Program-made: the position numbers and the translations under genes
Notes under the pieces: generated by a model
Databases searched by the model: none
Told to the model about the DNA's origin: nothing
What the model saw: only the letters and a program-made list of their open reading frames with translations
Part shown: positions 19,225-26,627 of the stretch, one piece after another
Layout of the letters: every line of letters starts with the position of its first letter
Position numbering within the stretch: the stretch's first letter is position 1
Assembly (NCBI RefSeq): GCF_024385465.1
Contig: NZ_JANFLS010000004.1
Coordinates: 62,001 to 126,000, forward strand
Length of the DNA: 64,000 nucleotides
Direction of reading: 5' to 3'
Source: Arthrobacter sp. zg-Y844
GTDB lineage: Bacteria; Actinomycetota; Actinomycetes; Actinomycetales; Micrococcaceae

Positions 19225-19905
19225 ATGCGTAAAGTTCTCCGCCGTACCGTCCGAGTGAGGCTTGCGACCGCCGCGGTTGCGGTCCCGTTGCTGTTCCTGA
19301 CCGCGTGCTCGGGTGCGTCGGGCGATTCCGGGGATTCCGGGGATTCCGGAGCAGGGAAGCAGCCTTCGAGTCCGGCTGCCACGGCCTCGGAAACGCCGAC
19401 GCCGACGCCGACTCCCAGCGCCAAGTACAAGCCCGCGTCGGCTGAGGGGCCTGCGGAGAATGTCCCGCTGCCGGTGATGCCGGAGGAGGCGAAGGTCGAG
19501 TCCAAAGAAGGGCTCGAGGCCTTCGCCCGGTATTGGTACGAGCTGGTCAATTACGGCTTTGAAACCGGAGACGTGGAACCGATCCGTGCGATCAGCGGCC
19601 CGGACTGTGCTGTCTGTGACACTTTTTACTTGATGGTGGGTAAAGGATATGAAAACGACGACTGGATAGTTGGAGGCCAAATCGAAGTGCAAGGTGTCCA
19701 CTCAGACTTCGTTTTGACACCGGACAGTCGCTACCAGGTCCTTATTCAGGAGAAGCAGGACGAAATTTCCTATTTTGGTCCGGCTGGCCCGTATGGGACG
19801 CGCGCGGGAACAGAAGCTTCAGGAGTCCAAATGATTGAAGCGCGCTTTAGCGACAGAGGGTGGTCCGCCGAAGTGGTCGTCACAATCAAGAGCCCAACGA
19901 CATGA
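19225..19905 (+). CDS. DUF6318-family lipoprotein
   Basis: A 226-residue lipoprotein with signal peptide and lipobox LFLTAC (about 23-28), a low-complexity linker (SGDSGDSGDSG and a TPTPTP run), and a DUF6318 domain whose start reads ENVPLPVMPEEA and FARYWYELVNYGFETGD. The role of DUF6318 is unknown; it is largely seen in Micrococcaceae. The 5' half is GC-rich like its neighbours, but from about 19,600 the DNA becomes clearly more AT-rich with codons rare in this window. The stop overlaps the next start as ATGA, so the two are translationally coupled. Confidence 0.82.
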   Translation: MRKVLRRTVRVRLATAAVAVPLLFLTACSGASGDSGDSGDSGAGKQPSSPAATASETPTPTPTPSAKYKPASAEGPAENVPLPVMPEEAKVESKEGLEAFARYWYELVNYGFETGDVEPIRAISGPDCAVCDTFYLMVGKGYENDDWIVGGQIEVQGVHSDFVLTPDSRYQVLIQEKQDEISYFGPAGPYGTRAGTEASGVQMIEARFSDRGWSAEVVVTIKSPTT

Positions 19906-20792
19906 AGGGCTCCTCAAGGTTTCTTTGGGCGGGGGCATGTTGTCTTCTTGTCTCGTTTTCTTCGACTTCCGTTCAGGCGGGTGAGGCGGATGTTGGTTGG
20001 CACGAGGACGACAAGATTTCAGGTTCTGTTTACTCGGAGGACCCGGCAACAGGGGTATGGACGACTCTCCCGGTAGGTATCCCTGAGGACCCTTCCGGCT
20101 ATCGTTTTGAGCCGGTGTGTTTTGACGACCTTGCGGGCGATGTCTCCTGCCTGGCAGCGAACCAGGCCGCATGCACAGCTGGCGAGGACGGCCGGCTTGT
20201 CTATTGGTTCTCCGGATTGAAGACAACGGACCCAAGTACTTGGACAAAGGTCAGCGAAACCCCGTCCTGCATCTACTCCGAAGAGCCCGTGGACGTGGGC
20301 GAGCAGATCCAGGCGCAGATCCTCACCGCCTTCCAGGAGCGCCCGATAGCTGCCGGGAAACTGGTCCTGCAACCCAGTCCCCACACGCTGGTAGGGATGG
20401 AAACCAACGTTTACGTCGAGGCCGCAGAGCAGGTCTTTGAAATGGTGCTGCTGGACCAGACGGTCCGAATTGTTGCTACCCCCACCGAGTTCGAGCTGAA
20501 CTATGGGGACGGCACCGTGTACGGGCCTACCAGTGTCCCGGGGGCACCGTTGGCCCAGGAGCGGTGGGGCGAGCAGACCCAGACCAGCCACAAATACGAT
20601 GCCAGCGGCGACTACCAAGTGGGTGCCACTGTGCATTTCTCCGGAGCCTATTCCGTGAACGGCGGACCGATGATTCCCATCGATGGTCGTGCAGCGGTGT
20701 CCTCCGAAGCCCAGACCCTGAGCGTCTGGCGGGCGGAAACCCGCAGCGTCGCCGACAACTGCCTGGTGAACCCCAGCGGTGTCGGATGCTAG
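19902..20792 (+). CDS. Secreted PKD-domain protein coupled to DUF6318
   Basis: A 296-residue exported protein. The N-terminus is a signal peptide (hydrophobic AGACCLLVSF, cut probably after SVQA). Residues about 190-260 form a PKD-like beta-sandwich with FELNYGDGT and HKYDASGDYQVGATVHFSG, a fold often used for adhesion or binding. It has several Cys (about ten in the mature part), suggesting disulfides outside the cell. No enzymatic motif is seen. The ATG overlaps the DUF6318 stop (ATGA). The first third shares the AT-richer composition of the preceding gene's end. The pair may act as one surface module; the function is unknown. Confidence 0.78.
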   Translation: MKGSSRFLWAGACCLLVSFSSTSVQAGEADVGWHEDDKISGSVYSEDPATGVWTTLPVGIPEDPSGYRFEPVCFDDLAGDVSCLAANQAACTAGEDGRLVYWFSGLKTTDPSTWTKVSETPSCIYSEEPVDVGEQIQAQILTAFQERPIAAGKLVLQPSPHTLVGMETNVYVEAAEQVFEMVLLDQTVRIVATPTEFELNYGDGTVYGPTSVPGAPLAQERWGEQTQTSHKYDASGDYQVGATVHFSGAYSVNGGPMIPIDGRAAVSSEAQTLSVWRAETRSVADNCLVNPSGVGC

Positions 20793-20860
20793 CCCGGCAC
20801 ACGGCGTGGCATGAGCCTGCGAACTACGGGTTCAAGCCGGCGAAGCGGGGCCCGTGGAGC

Positions 20861-20903
20861 GACAAGCAGCCCGGAGTGTGACAAGCAGCCCGGAGTGTGA
20901 CAG
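20861..20903. repeat. 19-bp direct duplication
   Basis: A 19-bp unit starting GACAAGCAG is present twice in tandem (20861-20879 and 20880-20898) and begins a third time with GACA. It shares the GACAA core with the larger array 200 bp away. Confidence 0.9.
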
Positions 20904-21076
20904 CGATCAGCCCGTACCGGCCCGGCAGAGCGGAGCGGCACATAGTCGGGCTCTTCCTGCCTCTCCATGCCGAGCAGTCTGCCCCGGAGGGCCGCGAATC
21001 GCGTGAGTTCCGGGCGCCGGGCCCGGAAATCCTTCGAATTGTCGAATGCCTACGGTTTGTGACAATCCCTGCGCCG

Positions 21077-21305
21077 CGCAGCGCGGGGATCCGGACAAGG
21101 TGCGGGGATTCGGACAAACCGCAGGGGGGGCCGGACAAGGTGCGGGGATTCGGACAAACCGCAGGGGTGGCTCCGGACAAGGTGCGGGGATTCGGACAAA
21201 CCGCAGGGGGGGGCCGGACAAGGTGCGGGGATTCGGACAAACCGCAGGGTGGATCCGGACAAGGCGCGGGGATTCGGACAAACCGCAGGGAGGATCCGGA
21301 CAAGG
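21077..21305. repeat. Tandem array of about 41-bp units built from two 20-bp half-repeats
   Basis: Five full units start at 21091, 21131, 21173, 21214 and 21255 (40, 42, 41, 41, 41 bp), with partial copies on both sides. Each unit contains GGACAA twice, 21 bp apart, and can be split into a 20-bp half TGCGGGGATTCGGACAAACC and a 20-22-bp half GCAGGG...CCGGACAAGG. Each can form a short hairpin (TGCGG with CCGCA). The minus strand is C-rich and G-poor, as in Rho-utilisation sites. There are no unique spacers, so it is not a CRISPR. Confidence 0.92.
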
Positions 21306-21371
21306 ATGGCGAAGTGGAAGTCGTCACCACCGCGAAGGTACGTGCATGGTGGACCCAACAGATGACGGCTG

Positions 21372-22166
21372 CTAGACGGATTCGGGCCGCGGCACCGCAA
21401 ACAGCGTCCGGGGATCCTGCAGCACCGCAGGGTAGGCGAACGCTGACCGGGAAACTTCCCCGTTCAGCTTCACCTGTCGCACCGCCGTATCGTTCGTGAG
21501 CTCCACTGGCCCGGCACGGCCCAGAAGCAGGCGGGTCCGGTCAGCCGGAGAAAGAACAGCCACCTGGTCGCCGTCGTCCATGTCCTCGAGCAACCGAACC
21601 AACTGCCGGCCCCGCTTACCGGTGATCGGGGTGCCCTTGGCGGAAAGCATCGGCAGCACGATGGCGGCAGCATCGCCGTCGGGCACCGCACGCACCACCC
21701 ACAGTCCTTCACCCGGGCCAGGGTCAACAGGATCCGGAATGTCGGCCGGGGAGGGCCAGACGTAGGGCAACCCGGCCTCGGTATCCGGAAACAGCGGTCC
21801 GTAAACGTCCGGAGACTTCTCGATGAGGTTGGACCGATGGCTGCGGTGCAGTTCCTCGTTCCCGATCCAGGCGGGAAGATCGACGTCGGCTTCCGCAGCC
21901 TCCGGAGCGAACTCCAGGATCTGTTCCCGGACGGTATCGGCATGTCCGCGGGCAATCCACTCATCCGTCATCGCCAGCCCGTAGGCGGTGAGCGCCGGCA
22001 CGAAGCCTTTCCACATCAGCAGGGCGGGGTGGCGCTGCCAGCCGTAGTCGGGAACCACCAGCCCGCGCAATAACTGCAGGGTCTCCACCCGCTGCTTGCC
22101 AAGCCGAGCCTGGTCCAGGACGGCGGCGCTGCGGGCGAAGCCCGGATACGGAAGGAAGGTCTGCAC
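21372..22166 (-). CDS. MSMEG_6728-family protein (pyrimidine-dimer glycosylase-like)
   Basis: A 264-residue soluble protein of the MSMEG_6728 group, which resembles the pyrimidine-dimer DNA glycosylase (T4 endonuclease V-like) fold. The N-terminus MQTFLPYPGFARSAAVLDQARLGKQRVE is highly typical, including the KQRVE.LQLL segment and the HPALLMW motif. The C-terminal third, with VELTNDTAVRQVKLNGEV, is an extra beta-rich part. A DNA-repair function is suggested by fold only. It starts with GTG 6 nt after CAGACT, so it may be leaderless. The tandem-repeat array lies directly beyond its stop. Confidence 0.8.
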   Translation of the reverse strand: MQTFLPYPGFARSAAVLDQARLGKQRVETLQLLRGLVVPDYGWQRHPALLMWKGFVPALTAYGLAMTDEWIARGHADTVREQILEFAPEAAEADVDLPAWIGNEELHRSHRSNLIEKSPDVYGPLFPDTEAGLPYVWPSPADIPDPVDPGPGEGLWVVRAVPDGDAAAIVLPMLSAKGTPITGKRGRQLVRLLEDMDDGDQVAVLSPADRTRLLLGRAGPVELTNDTAVRQVKLNGEVSRSAFAYPAVLQDPRTLFAVPRPESV

Positions 22167-22178
22167 GGGCCTAGTCTG

Positions 22179-22736
22179 TCACTGCCCGCCGGTGCCGAGC
22201 TGCCGGACCATTATCAGGTCCCGGAAAGTGCGGACTCCCACCTGGAAGGACCGGCGCCCGAAGGCCTGGAACCCGGATTTGCGGTATAAGGACTGGGCCC
22301 GCACATTCCGGTTGTTCACGCCCAGCCACATGGACCGGGCGCCCGCCGACTCAGCGGCCCGGGCAGCAGCTTCGACCAACTGCCCGGCAAGACCGCTTCC
22401 GTGCGCAGCCGGATGCAGGTAGAACTTGCTTAGCTCGGCTGAGGGCAGCGCCGCCCGCCCCGACTCCAGCGCCTCCACGACCTCCGGATCCGACGGCGGC
22501 GCCAGCACGAGCAGGCAATAACCGCTGAGCCGGCCTTCCGTCCGGGCGACCAGCACACGGTAGGTCTCGTCAGCGAGATAACCGGCGAAGCGCTCGGCGG
22601 AAAGATTCGCCGCAATAAACGCCGCGCTGTCCTCCGGGGTTACCTCAGGCGGGCAGGCCAGCGGGAACGTGACGGCAGCCAGGTCGGCAAGCCCGGGGAC
22701 ATCTTCAAGGTCTGCGGATGAAATGGAAGCTTGCAC
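22179..22736 (-). CDS. GNAT-family N-acetyltransferase
   Basis: A 185-residue acetyl-CoA-dependent acetyltransferase. The core includes a long N-terminal helix region, LSGYCLLVLAPP (strand beta4), LSKFYLHPAAHGSGLAGQLVEAA (the acetyl-CoA-binding A motif, with the Q/RxxGxG/A pattern as HGSGLA) and WLGVNNRNVRAQSLYRKSGFQAFG (B motif). The substrate is unknown. The GTG at 22736 is preceded by TATGCT and 6 nt, without a ribosome-binding site. Confidence 0.85.
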   Translation of the reverse strand: MQASISSADLEDVPGLADLAAVTFPLACPPEVTPEDSAAFIAANLSAERFAGYLADETYRVLVARTEGRLSGYCLLVLAPPSDPEVVEALESGRAALPSAELSKFYLHPAAHGSGLAGQLVEAAARAAESAGARSMWLGVNNRNVRAQSLYRKSGFQAFGRRSFQVGVRTFRDLIMVRQLGTGGQ

Positions 22737-22742
22737 CCTTCC

Positions 22743-22748
22743 AGCATA
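22743..22748 (-). promoter_or_regulatory. -10 box of leaderless GNAT gene
   Basis: TATGCT on the minus strand stands 6 nt before the GTG at 22736. Confidence 0.5.
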
Positions 22749-22801
22749 GGCACGCGGAACGCCTCACCGGCCCGCCCCGTAACCCGGCAGGCTTCCCGAA
22801 A

Positions 22802-23437
22802 TCAGTACCGTGCGTAGAGCTCGCCCACCTGCAGTGCGGCGTCCACGGTGTTGTCCGGACCCGGAAGCGGGCAGGCCCATGCCTCGTCATACGCGCAGGA
22901 CGGGTTGTAGAGGAAGTTGAAATCCAGGATCAGGCTGCCGGGAAGATCGCCCGTCCCGAGGTTCGCACCCTTGATCGTGTCCAGCAGGTACCGTCCCCCT
23001 CCGTAGCTGCCGCCGTCGACGCCGGATGTCGCATCCCGCACGGGAATGAAGATTCCGCCGCCGTAAGAGTCCAGATGCCAGACCGCCAGGCTGCTCACGC
23101 CGTCAGCGGAGACCGTGCCGAGCCGGGTAAACGGCACCACGCCGTCCGTCCCCGTAGCGACCTCCATCTTCTCGCCGGCACCGGCCTCGTCAATTACCGC
23201 CTCGAACCGGAACGCCGGATCGTAGCGGGCCGTCCGCAGCCCGCGGAAGCGGCGCCGCGTGTCTTCGGGAAGGGGCGACGCCGGATGGGTGCCGAAAAGC
23301 CGGTCGCGTCCGGTGGCCCACAAGGCATGGGAGTGCGACGCCGACATGCCGTCGGCGGCTCGCCTCGCCTGCTCGTAAAGGGCGAACGTGTTACGGCGCC
23401 AATCGGCGGTGTCAAGGGCTGTGACGGGAGATACCAT
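22802..23437 (-). CDS. DUF1684-family protein
   Basis: A 211-residue soluble protein of the DUF1684 family. Typical features are an N-terminal helix WRRNTFALYEQARR, the segment RDRLFGTHPASPLP (about 45-58), GGGIFIPVRDATSG, GGGRYLLDT and the C-terminal LDFNFLYNPSCAYDEAWACPLP with the conserved NP.C.Y.....CP motif. The function is not known. I chose the ATG at 23437 because the family N-terminus starts there. It diverges from the second TauE gene with only 22 bp between start codons. Confidence 0.85.
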   Translation of the reverse strand: MVSPVTALDTADWRRNTFALYEQARRAADGMSASHSHALWATGRDRLFGTHPASPLPEDTRRRFRGLRTARYDPAFRFEAVIDEAGAGEKMEVATGTDGVVPFTRLGTVSADGVSSLAVWHLDSYGGGIFIPVRDATSGVDGGSYGGGRYLLDTIKGANLGTGDLPGSLILDFNFLYNPSCAYDEAWACPLPGPDNTVDAALQVGELYARY

Positions 23438-23459
23438 TCGTCCAGCGTAGTGTGTTCGA
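23438..23459. promoter_or_regulatory. Overlapping divergent leaderless promoters
   Basis: The 22 bp between the two start codons hold a minus-strand -10 box TACGCT (23449-23444, 6 nt before ATG 23437) and a plus-strand -10 box TAGTGT (23448-23453, 6 nt before GTG 23460). The boxes overlap at 23448-23449, so RNA polymerase should not be able to use both at once. Confidence 0.55.
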
Positions 23460-24206
23460 GTGACTACCGGACTCCTCATAGTGGTGCTCGTCGCCATCTT
23501 CATCGGCGCGATCGCCCAGCGGATCGCCGGCCTGGGCTTTGCGCTCCTGATTTCCCCCTTCCTGGTGATCATCCTCGGCTCCCACGGGGGAGTGCTGATG
23601 GTGAACATCTGCGGACTGGTCTCTTCGCTGCTGATCATGTCCCGTGTCTGGCGGGACGTGGACTGGTCCATGTACCGCTGGTTGGCGGTCCCAGCGGTTA
23701 TTGCCAGCGTGCCGGCATCCGCAGCCGCGGTTTACCTGCCCGCCGCACCGCTGGCCGTGACGGTGGGCGCCGTCGTCCTCGTGGCGCTGAGCATCTCGCT
23801 GCTGCTGCAGCGCACCTCCGTGGTGCTGACCGGCAACGTCCCGAAAGCCGTGGCCGGTTTCGCTTCCGGGATCACGAACGCGATGGCCGGCGTCGGCGGT
23901 CCCGCCGTAAGCGTGTATGCGTTGCTGGCCCGTTGGCCGCAACGTCCGTTCGCAGCCACGCTGCAGCCGTTCTTCGTCACCACCGCCACGGTCACCCTGA
24001 CGTCCAAGCTACTGCTGGATCCGGGGCAGATGCCGCCGTTCCAGTCCTGGGCGTGGGCATTGATCGGGGTCATGATCGTGGGCGGCATCTTCGTCGGCGA
24101 GAAACTGCAGCGCTACATCCGCGATGACCAGGCGCGGCTGGCCGTGATCGTTATTGCGTTCATCGGTGCGGCAGCGGCACTGGTCAAGGGCCTGGTCGAC
24201 CTGTAG
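23460..24206 (+). CDS. TauE/SafE-family membrane permease (copy 2)
   Basis: A 248-residue anion-exporter-family membrane protein with about eight helices. The repeat elements IAGLGFALLISPFLVIILG (about 18-36) and ASGITNAMAGVGGPAVSVYALLARWPQ are visible. It is a paralogue of the gene at 11748 over its whole length. The substrate is unknown. It starts with GTG, apparently leaderless, from a promoter that overlaps that of the DUF1684 gene. Confidence 0.85.
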   Translation: MTTGLLIVVLVAIFIGAIAQRIAGLGFALLISPFLVIILGSHGGVLMVNICGLVSSLLIMSRVWRDVDWSMYRWLAVPAVIASVPASAAAVYLPAAPLAVTVGAVVLVALSISLLLQRTSVVLTGNVPKAVAGFASGITNAMAGVGGPAVSVYALLARWPQRPFAATLQPFFVTTATVTLTSKLLLDPGQMPPFQSWAWALIGVMIVGGIFVGEKLQRYIRDDQARLAVIVIAFIGAAAALVKGLVDL

Positions 24207-24280
24207 GGCAGCGCCGGAGTTACCCGACTCACGCCGGCGCCTCAACGGGCTGTGCAGGGCCGGATGGCACGATAGAAACG

Positions 24281-25573
24281 ATGAAAATTTTATTGCGGCC
24301 GAAGAAGCCGGGTGTGCCGCCCATGCCACTCTGGTTGCAGGGGACGTTCGAACTGGGCCAAGCCGCCGTGCTTTCCGCCCTGCTGGTCCTCCTGCCGCTC
24401 ATCGGCGTGTGGTTTGCCAACGGGTTTACGGATCGGGACTTCACCTCGCTGGCCCGCCTGGGCGGACAGGCCTGGCTGCTGATCCACGGCGTGCCGATGT
24501 CACTGAGCTTCCCCGCCGGTGAACTGGGAGAGGCACCCGCCTCCGGGCTGCTCTCCTTCTTTCCGCTGGGACTGACTCTGATTCCGTTCTTCCTGTCCTG
24601 GCGTGCGGGCCGGCGGCTTGCCCGGGCCTCCTATACGGACCAGCTCTGGCAGGCAGTTCTGGGCGCACTGGGCACCTATGCGCTGATCGGTGCCGCGGCG
24701 GCGTACTTCTGCAGTACCGAAGGCGTGCGGATTTCCGTGACGGCAGGTGCCCTGGTTCCGCTGATCGCCGCAGGTGCCGGGCTCATTGTGGGCGCCCGCA
24801 TAGAGGCCGGCTCCTGGGTGCGGTTGATCGGCATGGACCTGACCGATTGGATTGCCCGCACCAGCCAGCATTCCCGCTGGGCGGGTTCCTACATGTGGGC
24901 CGCGATGCGCGCCGGCGCCGTAGGCACCCTCGCCGCGCTGGGTCTGTCCGCCGTGCTGCTGGTGGTGGCCCTGGCGATGAACTGGGCCGAGATCGCGTCC
25001 GTCTACGAACGGCTCGACGCCGGTGCGCTGGGCGGCGCGGTGCTCACCGTGGTGGAACTGGGTCTGATGCCCAATTTCGTGGTGTGGACGCTGGGCTGGG
25101 CGTCCGGCGCAGGCTTCTCGCTGGGAACCGGAAGCATGATCAGTCCGCTGGAAACCACCGTCGGTCCGCTGCCCGCACTGCCGGTGCTGGCGGCGCTGCC
25201 CGTGGGAAACATGGAATACGGCTACGCGGCTCTGCTGATCCCGGTAATGGCCGGGATCCTGGCGGGCTGGTGGTTCCTCCGGGAGGGCGAAAACCACTTC
25301 GACGAGTGGCTTTCCATCAAGATCCGCGCCCGCTGGTTCACCGCACCCGTTTCCACGCTTGTCCTCGGGGTGATCGTCGGCCTGGTGTCCGGAGTGCTGG
25401 CCGCCGGCGCTGCCTGGCTGGCCCTCGGCTCCCTTGGCATCGGACGCTTCGTCAGCCTCGGACCGAACCCGTTGTGCCTGGGGCTGTGGGTGGCCGCGGA
25501 AGTAGGGATCGGCGTCGTTATTGGTTACGCCGTAGGGCCGTGGCTCGAGCGTGAACCCAAGCCGGACGCCTAG
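24281..25573 (+). CDS. DUF6350 multi-pass membrane protein
   Basis: A 430-residue inner-membrane protein with about ten hydrophobic helices, matching the DUF6350 group (also named cell-division protein PerM in actinobacterial annotations). Recognisable parts are PLWLQGTFELGQAA, ANGFTDRDFTSLARLGGQAWLLIHGVP, SFFPLGLTLIPFFLSWRAGRRLARAS and the C-terminal LGPNPLCLGLWVAAEVG. It keeps the conserved place just before purN. Its stop shares a CTAG palindrome with the converging small membrane-protein gene. The start has CACGAT 7 nt upstream and no ribosome-binding site, so it may be leaderless. Confidence 0.82.
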   Translation: MKILLRPKKPGVPPMPLWLQGTFELGQAAVLSALLVLLPLIGVWFANGFTDRDFTSLARLGGQAWLLIHGVPMSLSFPAGELGEAPASGLLSFFPLGLTLIPFFLSWRAGRRLARASYTDQLWQAVLGALGTYALIGAAAAYFCSTEGVRISVTAGALVPLIAAGAGLIVGARIEAGSWVRLIGMDLTDWIARTSQHSRWAGSYMWAAMRAGAVGTLAALGLSAVLLVVALAMNWAEIASVYERLDAGALGGAVLTVVELGLMPNFVVWTLGWASGAGFSLGTGSMISPLETTVGPLPALPVLAALPVGNMEYGYAALLIPVMAGILAGWWFLREGENHFDEWLSIKIRARWFTAPVSTLVLGVIVGLVSGVLAAGAAWLALGSLGIGRFVSLGPNPLCLGLWVAAEVGIGVVIGYAVGPWLEREPKPDA

Positions 25574-26001
25574 CGGATCTGCTGGAACGGCAGGTATTCC
25601 GCCTCGCAGGCTTCCACGCCATCGAGGGTGAGGGCGGAGCGCATGCAGGATTCGTAGGTTACGGTCTCATCCCAAAGCATGGCCATTCCGGCCAGCCCCA
25701 ACGTAGTGAGGGCCGTAATGACCAGACCCAGCGACACCAGTACCGGCATCAGCGGTCCCATCCGGCGCCTCGCCAGCTTGACCACGGCGATGATCCCCAC
25801 CACCAACGCCGCGATCCCCAGCGCAAGCGGGATCAGCTTCCACGGCAGGACCAGGTTGCTGCTCAGCAGCATGGCGAACATCAGGAGCCAGAACACTCGC
25901 ACGTACTGAATCGCGTTGCGTTTTTGCTCGTCTGTAGGCGCGGGATGGCGGCTGTCGGGCGCGGGCAAGGTCTTGGTCTGGTGCTGGGTGCCGTCGGTCA
26001 T
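25570..26001 (-). CDS. Small membrane protein of unknown function
   Basis: A 143-residue protein with a polar N-terminus (about 30 residues) followed by three membrane helices: WLLMFAMLLSSNLVL, LIPLALGIAALVVGIIAVV and MPVLVSLGLVITALTTLGLA. The C-terminus has two Cys about 14 residues apart (ESCMRSALTLDGVEACEAEY), likely on the outer side and able to form a disulfide. It diverges from purN. No family name can be assigned with confidence. Confidence 0.75.
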   Translation of the reverse strand: MTDGTQHQTKTLPAPDSRHPAPTDEQKRNAIQYVRVFWLLMFAMLLSSNLVLPWKLIPLALGIAALVVGIIAVVKLARRRMGPLMPVLVSLGLVITALTTLGLAGMAMLWDETVTYESCMRSALTLDGVEACEAEYLPFQQIR

Positions 26002-26008
26002 GGGTTTA

Positions 26009-26014
26009 AGCGTA
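26009..26014 (-). promoter_or_regulatory. -10 box of leaderless small membrane protein gene
   Basis: TACGCT on the minus strand stands 7 nt before the ATG at 26001. Confidence 0.5.
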
Positions 26015-26029
26015 GGGGACGCCGCGTCC

Positions 26030-26035
26030 TATGGT
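26030..26035 (+). promoter_or_regulatory. -10 box of leaderless purN
   Basis: TATGGT (26030-26035) is followed after 6 nt by the purN ATG at 26042. No ribosome-binding site is seen. Confidence 0.55.
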
Positions 26036-26041
26036 GGACGC

Positions 26042-26620
26042 ATGCGCATCGTAGTCCTCGTGTCCGGCACCGGATCCAACCTCCAAGCGGTGCTGGACGC
26101 CGTCCGTGACGGCAGGCTTGACGTGGAGATTGCCGCCGTCGGCTCCGACCGGCCCGGAACCTACGGGGTCCAGCGCGCCGCCGACGCCGGCTACCCGACC
26201 TTCGTGGTCCCCTTCCGGGAGTTCCCGGTGCGGGCGGACTGGAACCGGGCCCTCACGGAAAAGGTTGCCTCCTATGAGCCGGATCTGGTCCTTTCCTCCG
26301 GATTCATGCGGATTGTGGACGAGCATTTCATCGACACCTTCGAGGGACGCTACCTCAACACCCACCCGGCGTTGCTGCCGTCCTTCCCCGGGGCGCACGG
26401 GGTCCGTGACGCACTTGCCTACGGTGTGAAGGTCACCGGCTGCACGGTTCACCTGGCCGACGCCGGCGTCGACACCGGTCCGATCCTCGCCCAGGCCGCC
26501 GTCGAGGTGCTCGACGGCGACACTGAGGAAACGCTGCACGAACGCATCAAGGTGCAGGAACGGCGGCTGTTGATTGAAACCCTGAACCGGATCAGCCGCG
26601 AGGGCCTGCCGGCGCTGTAA
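26042..26620 (+). CDS. purN: Phosphoribosylglycinamide formyltransferase PurN
   Basis: A 192-residue enzyme that transfers the formyl group of 10-formyl-THF to GAR, the third step of purine synthesis. The ribose-phosphate motif VLVSGTGSNLQA (about 4-15), the catalytic N-H-D set in YLNTHPALLPSFPGAHG (Asn and His) and ADAGVDTGPI (Asp) are all present. I chose the ATG at 26042, since upstream sequence is unlike PurN and a -10 box lies 6 nt before it. In this window purH follows in the same direction but is separated by an inverted MFS gene. Confidence 0.96.
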   Translation: MRIVVLVSGTGSNLQAVLDAVRDGRLDVEIAAVGSDRPGTYGVQRAADAGYPTFVVPFREFPVRADWNRALTEKVASYEPDLVLSSGFMRIVDEHFIDTFEGRYLNTHPALLPSFPGAHGVRDALAYGVKVTGCTVHLADAGVDTGPILAQAAVEVLDGDTEETLHERIKVQERRLLIETLNRISREGLPAL

Positions 26621-26627
26621 CCACCGG

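Larger units (their letters stand above)
20793..21371. other. 579-bp convergent intergenic region
   Basis: Lies after the stops of two converging genes, so it is not a promoter region. It holds two tandem-repeat blocks (see the repeat entries) and no credible gene: the open frames across it are Pro/Arg-rich, lack ribosome-binding sites and shift with the repeat, whose period is not a multiple of three. No intrinsic terminator hairpin is seen after either gene. Confidence 0.75.

Noticed and set aside
21077-21305. CRISPR array
   Set aside because: The units follow each other directly with no unique spacers, and there are no cas genes in the window.
20824-21499. Long open frames on both strands over the repeat array
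   Set aside because: They are Pro/Arg/Gly-rich repeat translations without ribosome-binding sites; the repeat period (40-42 bp) is not a multiple of three, so the frames are by-products of a stop-poor GC-rich repeat.
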